Shown piece after piece: positions 1 to 7,225 of a stretch of DNA of 64,000 nt. Below the pieces are notes generated by a model. That model searched no databases, was not told the DNA's origin, and saw only the letters and a program-made list of their open reading frames with translations. The DNA is from Nocardia sp. NBC_01327 (GTDB lineage Bacteria > Actinomycetota > Actinomycetes > Mycobacteriales > Mycobacteriaceae). Position numbers and translations under genes: made by a program. Every line of letters begins with the position of its first letter. Within the stretch, counting starts at the first letter, position 1. The stretch is from contig NZ_CP108383.1 of the NCBI RefSeq assembly GCF_035958815.1, positions 2,480,001 through 2,544,000 on the forward strand. Direction: 5' to 3'.

Positions 1-69
1 CAGGTGGTGCTGTTCCGCGACTACATGGATACGAATCGCGTCGCCGGGATGATCCAGCTCATGCAGTGA
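1..69 (+). CDS. C-terminal end of a SnoaL-like (NTF2-fold) protein, partial
   Basis: The window opens inside a reading frame that runs to a TGA at 67-69. The 22 visible residues include V-V-L-F-R-D-Y-M-D followed by a short hydrophobic tail. An aromatic-R-D-Y-x-D strand near the C terminus is typical of SnoaL-like / limonene-epoxide-hydrolase-like proteins, where it forms the last beta strand of the cone-shaped NTF2 fold. The start and any catalytic residues lie outside the window, so the enzyme activity cannot be judged. The family call rests on a very short stretch. Confidence 0.5.
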   Translation, partial: QVVLFRDYMDTNRVAGMIQLMQ

Positions 70-106
70 GTGTGACGGGACAGACTCCTCGGATCGCGTG
101 CCAACA

Positions 107-126
107 GTTAGTGCATTAACTATTAT
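107..126. promoter_or_regulatory. Candidate operator and -10 box of the MarR/OhrR-like gene
   Basis: Positions 107-120 read gttagtgcattaac, a palindrome with 12 of 14 bases symmetric. It is followed at once by TATTAT at 121-126, a good -10-like hexamer 35 bases before the GTG start. MarR-family proteins bind short palindromes that overlap their own promoters, so autorepression is the natural reading. The binding itself is inferred. Confidence 0.45.
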
Positions 127-160
127 TGCCCTAACGGTAGCGATGGAGGAGGGCTGAGCT

Positions 161-631
161 GTGGAGATGGATATCGAGGATCCGCTGCGTCTGGACCGGC
201 AGGTGTGTTTTGCGCTCGCGGTGGCCAATCGCGCGGTACTGGCCGTCTACCGGCCGCTGCTCGAACCCATGGGGCTCACACATCCGCAGTATCTGGTGAT
301 GCTGGCCCTGTGGGGTGAGGCGCCCATGTCGGTCAAGGACATAGGCGAGGCCATCCAACTCGATTCGCCGACACTGTCACCGCTGCTCAAGCGGCTCGAG
401 GCCGCCGGGCTCATCACCCGGCGCCGGGATACCCACGATGAGCGCAATCTGGTTGTCGATCTGACCGCCGCAGGCCGGGAGCTGCGCAATGACGCGGAGC
501 GGATTCCGCCCGCGGTGGTCGAGCGGCTCGGCGTCAGCCTGGCCGATCTGGAAGACCTGCGCGATGTGCTCAATCGCGTGAACACCGCGGCCCGCCGTGC
601 GTCGGCCGATACGGCGAAGGGAACCCGGTGA
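161..631 (+). CDS. MarR-family transcriptional regulator, OhrR-like
   Basis: The 156-residue protein is a typical-length MarR winged-helix dimer. The region around residues 45-110 carries the helix-turn-helix and an Arg-rich wing (R-R-R-D-T-H-D-E-R-N). An N-terminal cysteine, Cys16 in D-R-Q-V-C-F-A-L, and the following Y-R-P-L-L / T-H-P-Q-Y-L-V-M-L-A-L-W segment match the organic-peroxide sensors of the OhrR type, whose reactive Cys sits at about residue 15. The GTG start at 161 is chosen because a purine-rich GGAGGAGGG lies 9-16 bases upstream. Its stop overlaps the start of the next gene, so the two are probably cotranscribed. No ohr peroxiredoxin gene is visible next to it, so peroxide sensing remains an inference from Cys16. 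Confidence 0.85.
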   Translation: MEMDIEDPLRLDRQVCFALAVANRAVLAVYRPLLEPMGLTHPQYLVMLALWGEAPMSVKDIGEAIQLDSPTLSPLLKRLEAAGLITRRRDTHDERNLVVDLTAAGRELRNDAERIPPAVVERLGVSLADLEDLRDVLNRVNTAARRASADTAKGTR

Positions 632-999
632 TGAAGCGTCCCAATCCGATTCAGTGGGTCGGCTACTCCATGGGCGCCCGGCTTCCGGATTCGCTGCAGG
701 AGTGGGTCCGCAATGACCTGACCGGAAAGTTCGCCGTACCAAGGCATCTCGTGCGCGGACTGTTCCCGCTCACCCCGATCTTCGCAGCGTTCCTGCTCTT
801 CCCCGGTGAACTGTGGCTGCGCGGCGCGATGGTCCTGCTGGCCGTCCTGCTGGCAGGTTTCTACATCATCGCCTACATGCCCATGAACAGGGTGCATCGA
901 CTGGGAAAGCACGGTCTCCCAGAGGATTTGGAGAATCCCGTCCGCGCCGGCCGCCGAGCGGCCGAGCGCGCTGCCTACGAGGCGCGCTACGGACGCTGA
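628..999 (+). CDS. DUF5313 family small membrane protein
   Basis: This 123-residue protein begins M-M-K-R-P-N-P-I-Q-W-V-G-Y and contains A-R-L-P-D-S-L-Q-E-W-V, both characteristic of the actinobacterial DUF5313 family of unknown function. Two closely spaced hydrophobic segments (about residues 45-57 and 65-85) suggest a membrane hairpin; the C terminus is basic and rich in Ala/Arg. The start is either GTG at 628 (a GTGA overlap with the regulator stop) or the adjacent ATG at 631. The overlap implies translational coupling to the MarR gene and therefore control by it. No function can be assigned. Confidence 0.8.
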   Translation: MMKRPNPIQWVGYSMGARLPDSLQEWVRNDLTGKFAVPRHLVRGLFPLTPIFAAFLLFPGELWLRGAMVLLAVLLAGFYIIAYMPMNRVHRLGKHGLPEDLENPVRAGRRAAERAAYEARYGR

Positions 1000-1005
1000 G
1001 CGCGA

Positions 1006-1446
1006 CTACTGAATATTCGGGGTGCAGGCCGAGGCGACGACGTGTGCCGCCTGCGGGCTGGCGCTGCCGAGGTCCGGGAACGGCGGGTTGCTCTGGCCGA
1101 GTCCGGTGATCGCGGCCTGCTCGGCCTCATCGCGGGAACCGCCTGCGGCCCAGCCGAAAGTGCCGTCCGCGCCCTGGGCGACCGCACCGCAGCCGTCGGT
1201 GAAGTGCAGGACGAGAGTGCAGTCGTAGCTGGCGCAGTCGCGAATGGCGGCGGCATCGGCCGACACCTTGCTGCGATCGGTCGAGACGACGGCGGCATTG
1301 CGGATCTTGGACACGGCGATGGTGCCGTAGTACTGCGCGGCGGCCTCGGCATTGCCTGCGGCAGCCAGGGCGCAGGCAACGGTTACGGCGGCGGTGAGGG
1401 CGGTGGTGCGTACAACCGACAAGAGAATTCCCGATGTTTCAAACAA
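1006..1446 (-). CDS. Secreted DUF4189 domain protein
   Basis: The product (up to 146 residues) has an N-terminal export signal: a hydrophobic Ala/Val/Thr-rich stretch ending near A-A-A-G-N-A-E-A-A. The mature part begins Q-Y-Y-G-T-I-A-V-S. The core contains paired cysteines (D-C-A-S-Y-D-C and D-G-C-G-A-V-A) and the F-G-W-A-A-G-G motif seen in DUF4189 proteins, small secreted proteins common in mycobacteria and nocardiae. Four cysteines outside the signal fit disulphides formed after export. The true start could be the ATG at 1446 or an in-frame TTG a few codons later. It converges with the DUF5313 gene with only six bases between stops. Function unknown. Confidence 0.75.
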   Translation of the reverse strand: MFETSGILLSVVRTTALTAAVTVACALAAAGNAEAAAQYYGTIAVSKIRNAAVVSTDRSKVSADAAAIRDCASYDCTLVLHFTDGCGAVAQGADGTFGWAAGGSRDEAEQAAITGLGQSNPPFPDLGSASPQAAHVVASACTPNIQ

Positions 1447-1514
1447 ATGACGGACGTTCGCGATGCTAGCCGCGCCTCGGTCGCCCGGCCAGAAATTCGC
1501 CGATCGAGATGCGC

Positions 1515-2468
1515 TCAGCGGGTGGGGATCCGGGTCAGGGCCCGGCGCAGCGCGGCGAATGCGGCGGCATTGGCGCGCCGGGTTTCCGGCAGGTGCCAGG
1601 CCATGGACATGAAGCCGTGGATGGTGCCGTCCCAGCGCTGGATCTCGGTGTCCACCCCGGCTTCGCGCAACAGCCGGCCGTAGACCTCGCCCTCGTCGCG
1701 CAGCGGATCGAATTCCGCGGTGGCGATGTACGCGGGCGGGAGCCCGGTGAGATCCGCGCCCAGCGGAGTGGCGTAGGGGTCGTCCGCGTCGGCGGCGTTT
1801 TTCAGGTATTGCTCCCAGTACCAGCGCATTTGGGGTGCGGTGGTGAAGTAGCCCTCGGCGTTCTCGGTATAGGAGACGCTGTCGCAGGCCGGGTCCAGCA
1901 TGGGGTACAGGAGCAGCTGGAAGGCGATATCCGGACCGCCGTTGTCCCGGGCCTGCAGGGCGGCGACGGTGGCGAGATTTCCGCCCGCGCTGTCACCGGC
2001 CACCGCGACGCGGGCCGGATCGCCGCCGAGGGATTCGGCATTGTCGGCGACCCAGCGCAGCACGGCGTAGGCATCGTGCGCGGCAGCGGGGAACCGGGCC
2101 TCGGGGGCGCGCCGGTAGTCCACCGAAATCACCATCACCCCAGCCTCATTCGCCATGGTGCGGCAGAACCGATCGTGGCTGTCCAGGCTGCAGAGCACAA
2201 ATCCGCCGCCGTGATAGAAGACCACCACGCCCGGTGTCTTTTCGGCATTCAGCGGCCGATAGAGCCGCACCGGGATCTCGGGGGCATCGACGGGTCCGGG
2301 AATGAGCCACTCTTCCACTCCGGCAACGGGAATGGGTTCGACCACCGGTGCGGGCCGGGCGGCGAGGAAGGCGCGCGCTTCGGCGGCGTCGGTCACCTCG
2401 GTGCCGAGGGCGGGGAAGGCGGCGGTGGCCGCGTCGACGAAGACTTGCCATTCGGGCGACAGTGGCAT
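1515..2468 (-). CDS. Alpha/beta hydrolase of the hormone-sensitive-lipase family
   Basis: The 317-residue enzyme is a carboxylesterase/lipase-type hydrolase. The oxyanion-hole motif H-G-G-G-F is at 86-90, the nucleophile elbow G-D-S-A-G-G places Ser160, and Asp254 (F-D-P-L-R-D-E-G) and His284 (H-G-F) complete the triad. There is no signal peptide, so it should act in the cytoplasm on small acyl esters, possibly steroid or terpenoid esters given its neighbours. The ATG at 2468 is chosen over longer in-frame starts because GAGGAG lies six bases upstream and the family N terminus fits. Two strong hairpins separate it from the upstream SDR gene, so it probably has its own promoter or relies on read-through. 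The substrate is unknown. Confidence 0.9.
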   Translation of the reverse strand: MPLSPEWQVFVDAATAAFPALGTEVTDAAEARAFLAARPAPVVEPIPVAGVEEWLIPGPVDAPEIPVRLYRPLNAEKTPGVVVFYHGGGFVLCSLDSHDRFCRTMANEAGVMVISVDYRRAPEARFPAAAHDAYAVLRWVADNAESLGGDPARVAVAGDSAGGNLATVAALQARDNGGPDIAFQLLLYPMLDPACDSVSYTENAEGYFTTAPQMRWYWEQYLKNAADADDPYATPLGADLTGLPPAYIATAEFDPLRDEGEVYGRLLREAGVDTEIQRWDGTIHGFMSMAWHLPETRRANAAAFAALRRALTRIPTR

Positions 2469-2507
2469 CGCGGACTCCTCAGGTGGACAGGGGATTTCGG
2501 TTGGAAT

Positions 2508-2581
2508 GGTGCGCCGCCCGCCTCGCAGGTGCGGGCGGCGCACCGATCCGCGCGGAACGTCCGAGACAGCTCCGCGCGGAT
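2508..2581 (-). terminator. Tandem hairpins after the SDR gene
   Basis: Two perfect inverted repeats stand side by side. Arms of 14 bases lie at 2508-2521 and 2531-2544 (9-base loop), and arms of 11 bases at 2546-2556 and 2571-2581. The second begins four bases past the SDR stop codon when read leftward. No T-run follows, which is usual for high-GC actinobacteria. They most likely end or attenuate the LLM-SDR transcript before the hydrolase gene. Confidence 0.7.
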
Positions 2582-2584
2582 GGT

Positions 2585-3337
2585 CTACATACCGCGCGGA
2601 ATGAACTTGCCCGCGGCGAGCCCGCCGTCGATGGCCACCTCGGCGCCGGTGATGTACCCGGCGGCATCGGAGGCGAGGAAGGCGACCAGTTCGGCGACCT
2701 CCTCGGGCAGGCCGGAGCGCTCCAGCGGCAGGTTCGGGAAGCTGCCCGGACCGGTGGTCAGATAGGGGACCATCGGGGTGGCGATGGGGCCGGGGTACAC
2801 CGAATTGACGCGGATCTGCGACAGCCCCAGCTCCAGCGCGGCGACCTTGCTCAGCCCGCGCAGACCCCACTTGGAGGAGCCGTAGGCGGCGTGGTTCATC
2901 AGGCCTTCGAGCCCGGACTGCGAGGAGATATTGACGATGGAACCGCCGCCCGCCTCGATCATGGCCGGGACGACGGCCTTGATGCCGTTGAACGCGCCGA
3001 TCAGGTTCACCTTCAGAATGCGTTCCAGCTCATCGGAACCGGTCTCCATGAGCGGCTTCATGGTGTAGATGCCGGCATTGTTGACCAGGACGTCGAGCTT
3101 GCCGAAGGCCGAGACCGCGGTGCTGACGGCGGCAGCCCAGCTGTCGGTATCGGTGACGTCGTGACGCACGAACAGGGCTGCGCCGCCGAGGGATTCGGCG
3201 AGCTCCTTGCCCTCGGACTCCAGCAGATCGCTGATGATCACCTTCGCGCCCCGCTCGACGAACAGGCGTGCCTCGGCAGCGCCCTGACCGCGGGCGGCAC
3301 CGGTGATCAGTGCGACTTTGCCGTTCAGATCAACCAT
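2585..3337 (-). CDS. Short-chain dehydrogenase/reductase, steroid-dehydrogenase-like
   Basis: A classical 250-residue SDR that oxidises or reduces a hydroxyl/keto group with NAD(P). The cofactor motif T-G-A-A-R-G-Q-G is at 12-19 and N-N-A-G at 86-89; the catalytic Ser139, Tyr152 and Lys156 are all present. The T-G-x-A-R-G-x-G pattern with D-V-x-D is common in 3-alpha/20-beta-hydroxysteroid dehydrogenase-like members, which suits the KstD-like gene across the divergent promoter. It starts 40 bases downstream of the luciferase-like gene on the same strand, so the two form a transcription unit. Substrate specificity cannot be read from the sequence. Confidence 0.88.
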   Translation of the reverse strand: MVDLNGKVALITGAARGQGAAEARLFVERGAKVIISDLLESEGKELAESLGGAALFVRHDVTDTDSWAAAVSTAVSAFGKLDVLVNNAGIYTMKPLMETGSDELERILKVNLIGAFNGIKAVVPAMIEAGGGSIVNISSQSGLEGLMNHAAYGSSKWGLRGLSKVAALELGLSQIRVNSVYPGPIATPMVPYLTTGPGSFPNLPLERSGLPEEVAELVAFLASDAAGYITGAEVAIDGGLAAGKFIPRGM

Positions 3338-3377
3338 TTCGGATTCCTTCTACTCGTTTCGACAGTGCTGGTTCGCA

Positions 3378-4529
3378 TTACGGCTTGTTCGTCGGACAAC
3401 TGCGCGTATTACGGAAGTGGGGGATGACCTTCTCGCCCCACTGGCGGATGGTCTCCATGCACGCCTCCTGCGGCACCGTGCCCATCTGGATGAGGCACAG
3501 GATCTCGTCGGCGCCGGCGGCCTGCAGTCGCTCCACATACGCGATGGCGTCCTCGGCGGTGCCGTACGCGTGCTCGGTATTGAAGATGGCGGTGGAGCCG
3601 GACTTCACCGGGATCTTGGCCTCGTGCAGGTAGGCGACGTGCTCCTCGGCGGCCTCGCGGATCTTGGCGACCTCGTCGACAGCAGGATCCACGGCTTCGT
3701 CGGGTACCGGCCCCGCGCCGTAGTAGTGCTTGATGGCCTGCGCGAAAAACCGCTGCCCGCGCGCCCCGATCTGCCGGGCCCGCTCGCGATCATCGAGCAC
3801 GATGGTCGGGCACAGCGCGGCGAAATGGTCGTTGACCACGGTCGAGACGAATCGTTCGCCGGTCCGGGCGCTGATCGCGGCGTCGTAGATGCGCCGCAGT
3901 TCCGCGATCTCCTCGACCCCGGCGAATCCGAGCACCAGCGCCCCGATGCCGTATTCGGCGGCCAGCCTCAGCGTGTCCTTCCTGGTGCATGCCATGAACA
4001 GCGGCGGATGCGGGCGCTGCACCGGCCGCGGCAGCAGATGGTGCGGCTCGATATCCAAAAGCTCACCGTGGTAGGAGAATTCGCCTTCCGGATCCTGCCA
4101 GGCGCTCGCGATCAGGCGCAGCGATTCCTCGACCTCCTGAGAGGTGCGGGCGGGATCGACGCCGCACATGGAGGTCTCGACGGCGGTGGCCCCGCGCCCC
4201 GCGCCCAGGTTCACCCGCCCGCCCGAGAGCACATCGAGCATGGCGGCGCGTTCGGCGGCGCGCACCGGATGGTTGAAGTTGAAGGGCATGCAGACCACGC
4301 CGTGCCCGAGGCGAATCCGCTCGGTCCGCGCGGCGACCCAGGTCAGGAAGATCTCCGGGGCGCTCATATGCGCGTACCACTTGAGCCCGTGGTGCTCGAC
4401 CGCCCAGACGGTGTCGAAGCCCATCCGATCCGCGAGCACGGCCTGCTCCACCGAGTCGCGCAGCACCTGTGCCTCGTGCTCGGCGGTGGGATTCGCCATC
4501 TGTGCTTCGAAGATCATGGAGAACTTCAT
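3378..4529 (-). CDS. LLM-class flavin-dependent oxidoreductase (luciferase-like)
   Basis: The 383-residue protein has the bacterial luciferase-like TIM-barrel signature: W-A-V-E-H-H near residue 45, R-I-R-L-G-H-G-V around 70-77, D-V-L-S-G-G-R-V-N-L-G-A-G-R-G around 100-114, and W-G-E-K-V-I-P-H-F near the C terminus. Such enzymes use reduced FMN or F420 for monooxygenation or reduction. No flavin reductase is adjacent, and HsaB at 46.2 kb is far away, so F420 use is possible. The ATG at 4529 is the leftward first gene of a divergent pair with the SDR-KstD operon, pointing to a shared role in steroid or terpenoid breakdown. It resembles limonene/alkanal monooxygenase relatives, but the reaction is unknown. 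Confidence 0.85.
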   Translation of the reverse strand: MKFSMIFEAQMANPTAEHEAQVLRDSVEQAVLADRMGFDTVWAVEHHGLKWYAHMSAPEIFLTWVAARTERIRLGHGVVCMPFNFNHPVRAAERAAMLDVLSGGRVNLGAGRGATAVETSMCGVDPARTSQEVEESLRLIASAWQDPEGEFSYHGELLDIEPHHLLPRPVQRPHPPLFMACTRKDTLRLAAEYGIGALVLGFAGVEEIAELRRIYDAAISARTGERFVSTVVNDHFAALCPTIVLDDRERARQIGARGQRFFAQAIKHYYGAGPVPDEAVDPAVDEVAKIREAAEEHVAYLHEAKIPVKSGSTAIFNTEHAYGTAEDAIAYVERLQAAGADEILCLIQMGTVPQEACMETIRQWGEKVIPHFRNTRSCPTNKP

Positions 4530-4567
4530 CCGGGGCTCCCTACCAGCGGCAGGCTCGTCCGGCCGCT

Positions 4568-4670
4568 ATGCCTAACCGGAATACTTCAGGACCCATACCC
4601 TCAGGTCATTCGGTTGTCTCAGTGGCCGGGACCACACCGTGCCGCCGTGCATCCCCGGTCTTAGCGTCGG
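4568..4670. promoter_or_regulatory. Divergent promoter region with two motifs shared with other steroid loci
   Basis: Between the divergent starts at 4529 and 4699 two sequence words stand out. The reverse complement of 4568-4583 reads tattccggttaggcat, 15 of 16 bases identical to 45954-45969 beside the IclR gene. On the plus strand CCGGGAC (4626-4632) is followed after 29 bases by TAGCGTCGG (4662-4670); the same two words occur with a 28-base gap in front of hsaA. TAGCGT fits the actinobacterial -10 pattern TANNNT, so CCGGGAC would sit where an activator binds. The regulatory role is inferred. Confidence 0.4.
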
Positions 4671-4698
4671 TTCAAACGCTGAGGAAGGACGGGAACCG

Positions 4699-5454
4699 GT
4701 GGGACAGCTGGACGGGAAGGTCGCCCTGATCACGGGTGGTGCGCGGGGTATGGGCGCGGAGCATGTGCGCCGGTTCGTCGCCGAGGGCGCCCGCGTGGTG
4801 TTCGGCGATGTGCTCGATGACGAGGGCAAGGCGCTGGCGGCCGAGCTCGGCGCCGCCGTCCACTATGTGCACCACGATGTCACCAGTGAAAGCGACTGGC
4901 AGGCAGCGGTTTCCGCGGCCGTGGCCCAGTTCGGACGACTGGACGTGCTGGTCAACAATGCGGGCATCCTGCGGTTCAAGAAGCTGCTGGAGATGAGCCT
5001 GGATGAGTGGAACCTCATGCAGAACATCAATGTGACCGGCGCGTTCCTCGGTATCAAGACCGCCGCGCCCGCCATGATCGACTCCGGTGGCGGCGCCATC
5101 GTCAACGTCTCCTCGGTCGAGGGTTTTGTCGGCGCGGCCGGGCTCTCCGCCTACAGCGCGAGCAAATTCGCACTGCGCGGGCTCACCAAATCCGCCGCCC
5201 GGGAGCTGGGGCACTCGGGAATCCGGGTCAACTCCATTCACCCCGGCGGTATTGCCACACCCATGACCGCGTCCGTCGCCGGTGCGACCGGGCTGGACGG
5301 CAATAGTTTCTTCTCCGATCTGCCCATTCCGCGCTGGGGACAGCCCGTGGAGGTGTCCGAAGTGGCGCTCTTCCTGGCTTCCGATGCCTCGAGCTACTGC
5401 ACCGGCGGCGAATTCGTCGTCGACGGCGGCATGCTCACCAGCTGCGGCTACTAA
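4699..5454 (+). CDS. Short-chain dehydrogenase/reductase, first gene of the KstD-like operon
   Basis: The 251-residue SDR has the NAD(P) motif T-G-G-A-R-G-M-G at 12-19, N-N-A-G at 86-89 and the catalytic residues Ser139, Tyr152 and Lys156. The GTG at 4699 is preferred because AGGAAGG lies just upstream and the protein then begins M-G-Q-L-D-G-K-V-A-L-I-T-G, the usual SDR N terminus. It is the first of four rightward genes with small gaps (13, 9 and 44 bases) and should be driven by the promoter around 4626-4670. The operon mates suggest oxidation of a hydroxysteroid to the 3-keto form needed by the following flavoprotein. It shares overall motif layout with the SDRs at 2585 and 7226, suggesting paralogues. 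Confidence 0.88.
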   Translation: MGQLDGKVALITGGARGMGAEHVRRFVAEGARVVFGDVLDDEGKALAAELGAAVHYVHHDVTSESDWQAAVSAAVAQFGRLDVLVNNAGILRFKKLLEMSLDEWNLMQNINVTGAFLGIKTAAPAMIDSGGGAIVNVSSVEGFVGAAGLSAYSASKFALRGLTKSAARELGHSGIRVNSIHPGGIATPMTASVAGATGLDGNSFFSDLPIPRWGQPVEVSEVALFLASDASSYCTGGEFVVDGGMLTSCGY

Positions 5455-5467
5455 GGACTGATACTCA

Positions 5468-7216
5468 ATGGAATTCGAATTCGACGTTGTTGTCGTGGGT
5501 TCCGGCGCCGCCGGTATGACCGCCGCGCTGACCGCTGCCTACCGGGGCCTGTCGGTGACCCTGATCGAGAAGAGCCGGCTCTTCGGCGGCTCCACCGCGC
5601 GCTCCGGCGGCGGCGTGTGGGTGCCCAATAATCCGGTGCTGCAGGCGGCGGGCGTGCCCGACAGCCCCACCATGGCCCGCACCTACCTGAAAGCCGTTGT
5701 CGGCGATCGGGTTCCGGAGGCCAAGCAGAACGCCTTCCTGGACAACGGCCCGGAGATGTTCTCCTACATCGGCGCTCGCTCCAAGTACTGGGAGTTCGTC
5801 TACGACCGCGGCTATTCCGACTACCACCCGGAGTTCCCCGGCGGTCTGGCGCAGGGCCGCAGCATCGAGCCCGCGGTCATCGACGGACGGCTGCTCGGCG
5901 GCGATCTGCACAAGATCAACCAGCCGACCATGTCCGCGCCCAAGGGAATCGCGATCACGGTCAGCGATTTCCACGACCTGAATATGATCGCCCGCACCTG
6001 GAACGGCAAGAAGACCGCCATGAAGGTCGGTGCCCGCACCGCGCTGGCCCTGGCCAAGGGCGCGCTGCCGCTGAGCCTCGGCAAAGCCCTCGCGGCCCGG
6101 CTGTGGCTGTCCCTGCGTGATGCGGGTGTGCCGGTATGGCTGAATACGCCGCTGACCGAACTGATTACGGAGAACGGCGTCGTGGTCGGCGTGCGCGCCG
6201 AGCACGAGGGCCGCCCGGTGGTCATCAAGGCCAAGCGCGGCGTGGTGCTGGCCGCGGGCGGGTTCGAGCACAACCTGGAAATGCGCAAGAAGTACATTGC
6301 CGGCCCGCAGTCCACCGAATGGACCGTCGGCGCCATCGAGAATGTCGGCGAAGGCATTGTGGCGGGCCAGAACATCGGCGCGGCAGTCGATCTCATGGAT
6401 GACGCCTGGTGGGGTCCGTCGGTGCGCAGCCCCGAGGGCCGTCCGCCGTTCTTCTGCCTGGCCGAGCGTTCGCAGCCCGGCGCGATCATGGTGAACAACA
6501 ATGGTGAGCGCTTCGTCAACGAGTCCGCGCCGTATGTGAACGTCGTGCACAAGATGTACGAGGACGAGGCGGCGGGCACCGGCAGCATTCCGGCGCATTT
6601 CATCTTCGATCAGAACTTCCGCGACCGGTACCTGTTCCTGGGCAACTTCCCCAAACGCCCACTGCCGCAGGCATATTTCGACAAGGGCATTATCAAGCAG
6701 GCCGACACGCTCGAAGAGCTGGCCGCCAAGCTCGGCGTTCCGGCCGACAAGCTGACCGCGACTGTGCAGCGCTTCAACGGTTTTGCGGCGAACGGCCGCG
6801 ATGAGGACTATCTGCGCGGCGACTCAGCCTACGACCGCTACTACGGCGATCCGACGGTGAAGCCGAATCCGACCCTGGCTCCGCTGGAGCGCGGGCCGTT
6901 CTACGGCGTCGAGATGGTCCCCGGCGATCTCGGCACCAAGGGCGGCCTGGTCACCGACGAGCACTCACGCGTGCTCGACGAGAGCGGCACGGTCATCGCG
7001 GGTCTGTACGCGGCGGGCAATAATTCGGCCGCCGTCATGGGCAACGACTACGCCGGTGCCGGCGCGACCATCGGTCCCGCCATGGTGTTCGGCTATATCG
7101 CCGCCAACCATCTGGCCGACCAGGAGGCCGTCGAGCCGGCTCCGGTCGCCGAGGCAGCCCCGGCCAAGCGCACTGCCCGGCGTGCTCCGGCACAGAGCGC
7201 CACCGCGCAGAACTAG
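5468..7216 (+). CDS. kstD: 3-ketosteroid delta1-dehydrogenase-like flavoprotein
   Basis: This 582-residue FAD enzyme belongs to the KstD / fumarate-reductase flavoprotein family. KstD introduces the C1-C2 double bond into ring A of 3-ketosteroids. The dinucleotide motif G-S-G-A-A-G-M is at 11-17. Residues expected in true KstDs are present: Tyr119 in Y-S-D-Y-H-P-E, a tyrosine in N-E-S-A-P-Y (Tyr356) and the C-terminal Tyr528-x3-Gly532 in D-Y-A-G-A-G-A-T-I-G-P-A, which corresponds to the catalytic Tyr/Gly pair of Rhodococcus KstD1. A tail of about 25 residues rich in Ala, Pro and Lys/Arg follows the domain and is unusual. The neighbouring SDR genes are closely spaced and probably cotranscribed. 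Exact substrate (C19, C22 or bile-acid-type steroid) is unknown. Confidence 0.85.
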   Translation: MEFEFDVVVVGSGAAGMTAALTAAYRGLSVTLIEKSRLFGGSTARSGGGVWVPNNPVLQAAGVPDSPTMARTYLKAVVGDRVPEAKQNAFLDNGPEMFSYIGARSKYWEFVYDRGYSDYHPEFPGGLAQGRSIEPAVIDGRLLGGDLHKINQPTMSAPKGIAITVSDFHDLNMIARTWNGKKTAMKVGARTALALAKGALPLSLGKALAARLWLSLRDAGVPVWLNTPLTELITENGVVVGVRAEHEGRPVVIKAKRGVVLAAGGFEHNLEMRKKYIAGPQSTEWTVGAIENVGEGIVAGQNIGAAVDLMDDAWWGPSVRSPEGRPPFFCLAERSQPGAIMVNNNGERFVNESAPYVNVVHKMYEDEAAGTGSIPAHFIFDQNFRDRYLFLGNFPKRPLPQAYFDKGIIKQADTLEELAAKLGVPADKLTATVQRFNGFAANGRDEDYLRGDSAYDRYYGDPTVKPNPTLAPLERGPFYGVEMVPGDLGTKGGLVTDEHSRVLDESGTVIAGLYAAGNNSAAVMGNDYAGAGATIGPAMVFGYIAANHLADQEAVEPAPVAEAAPAKRTARRAPAQSATAQN

Positions 7217-7225
7217 GAGGCTGTC

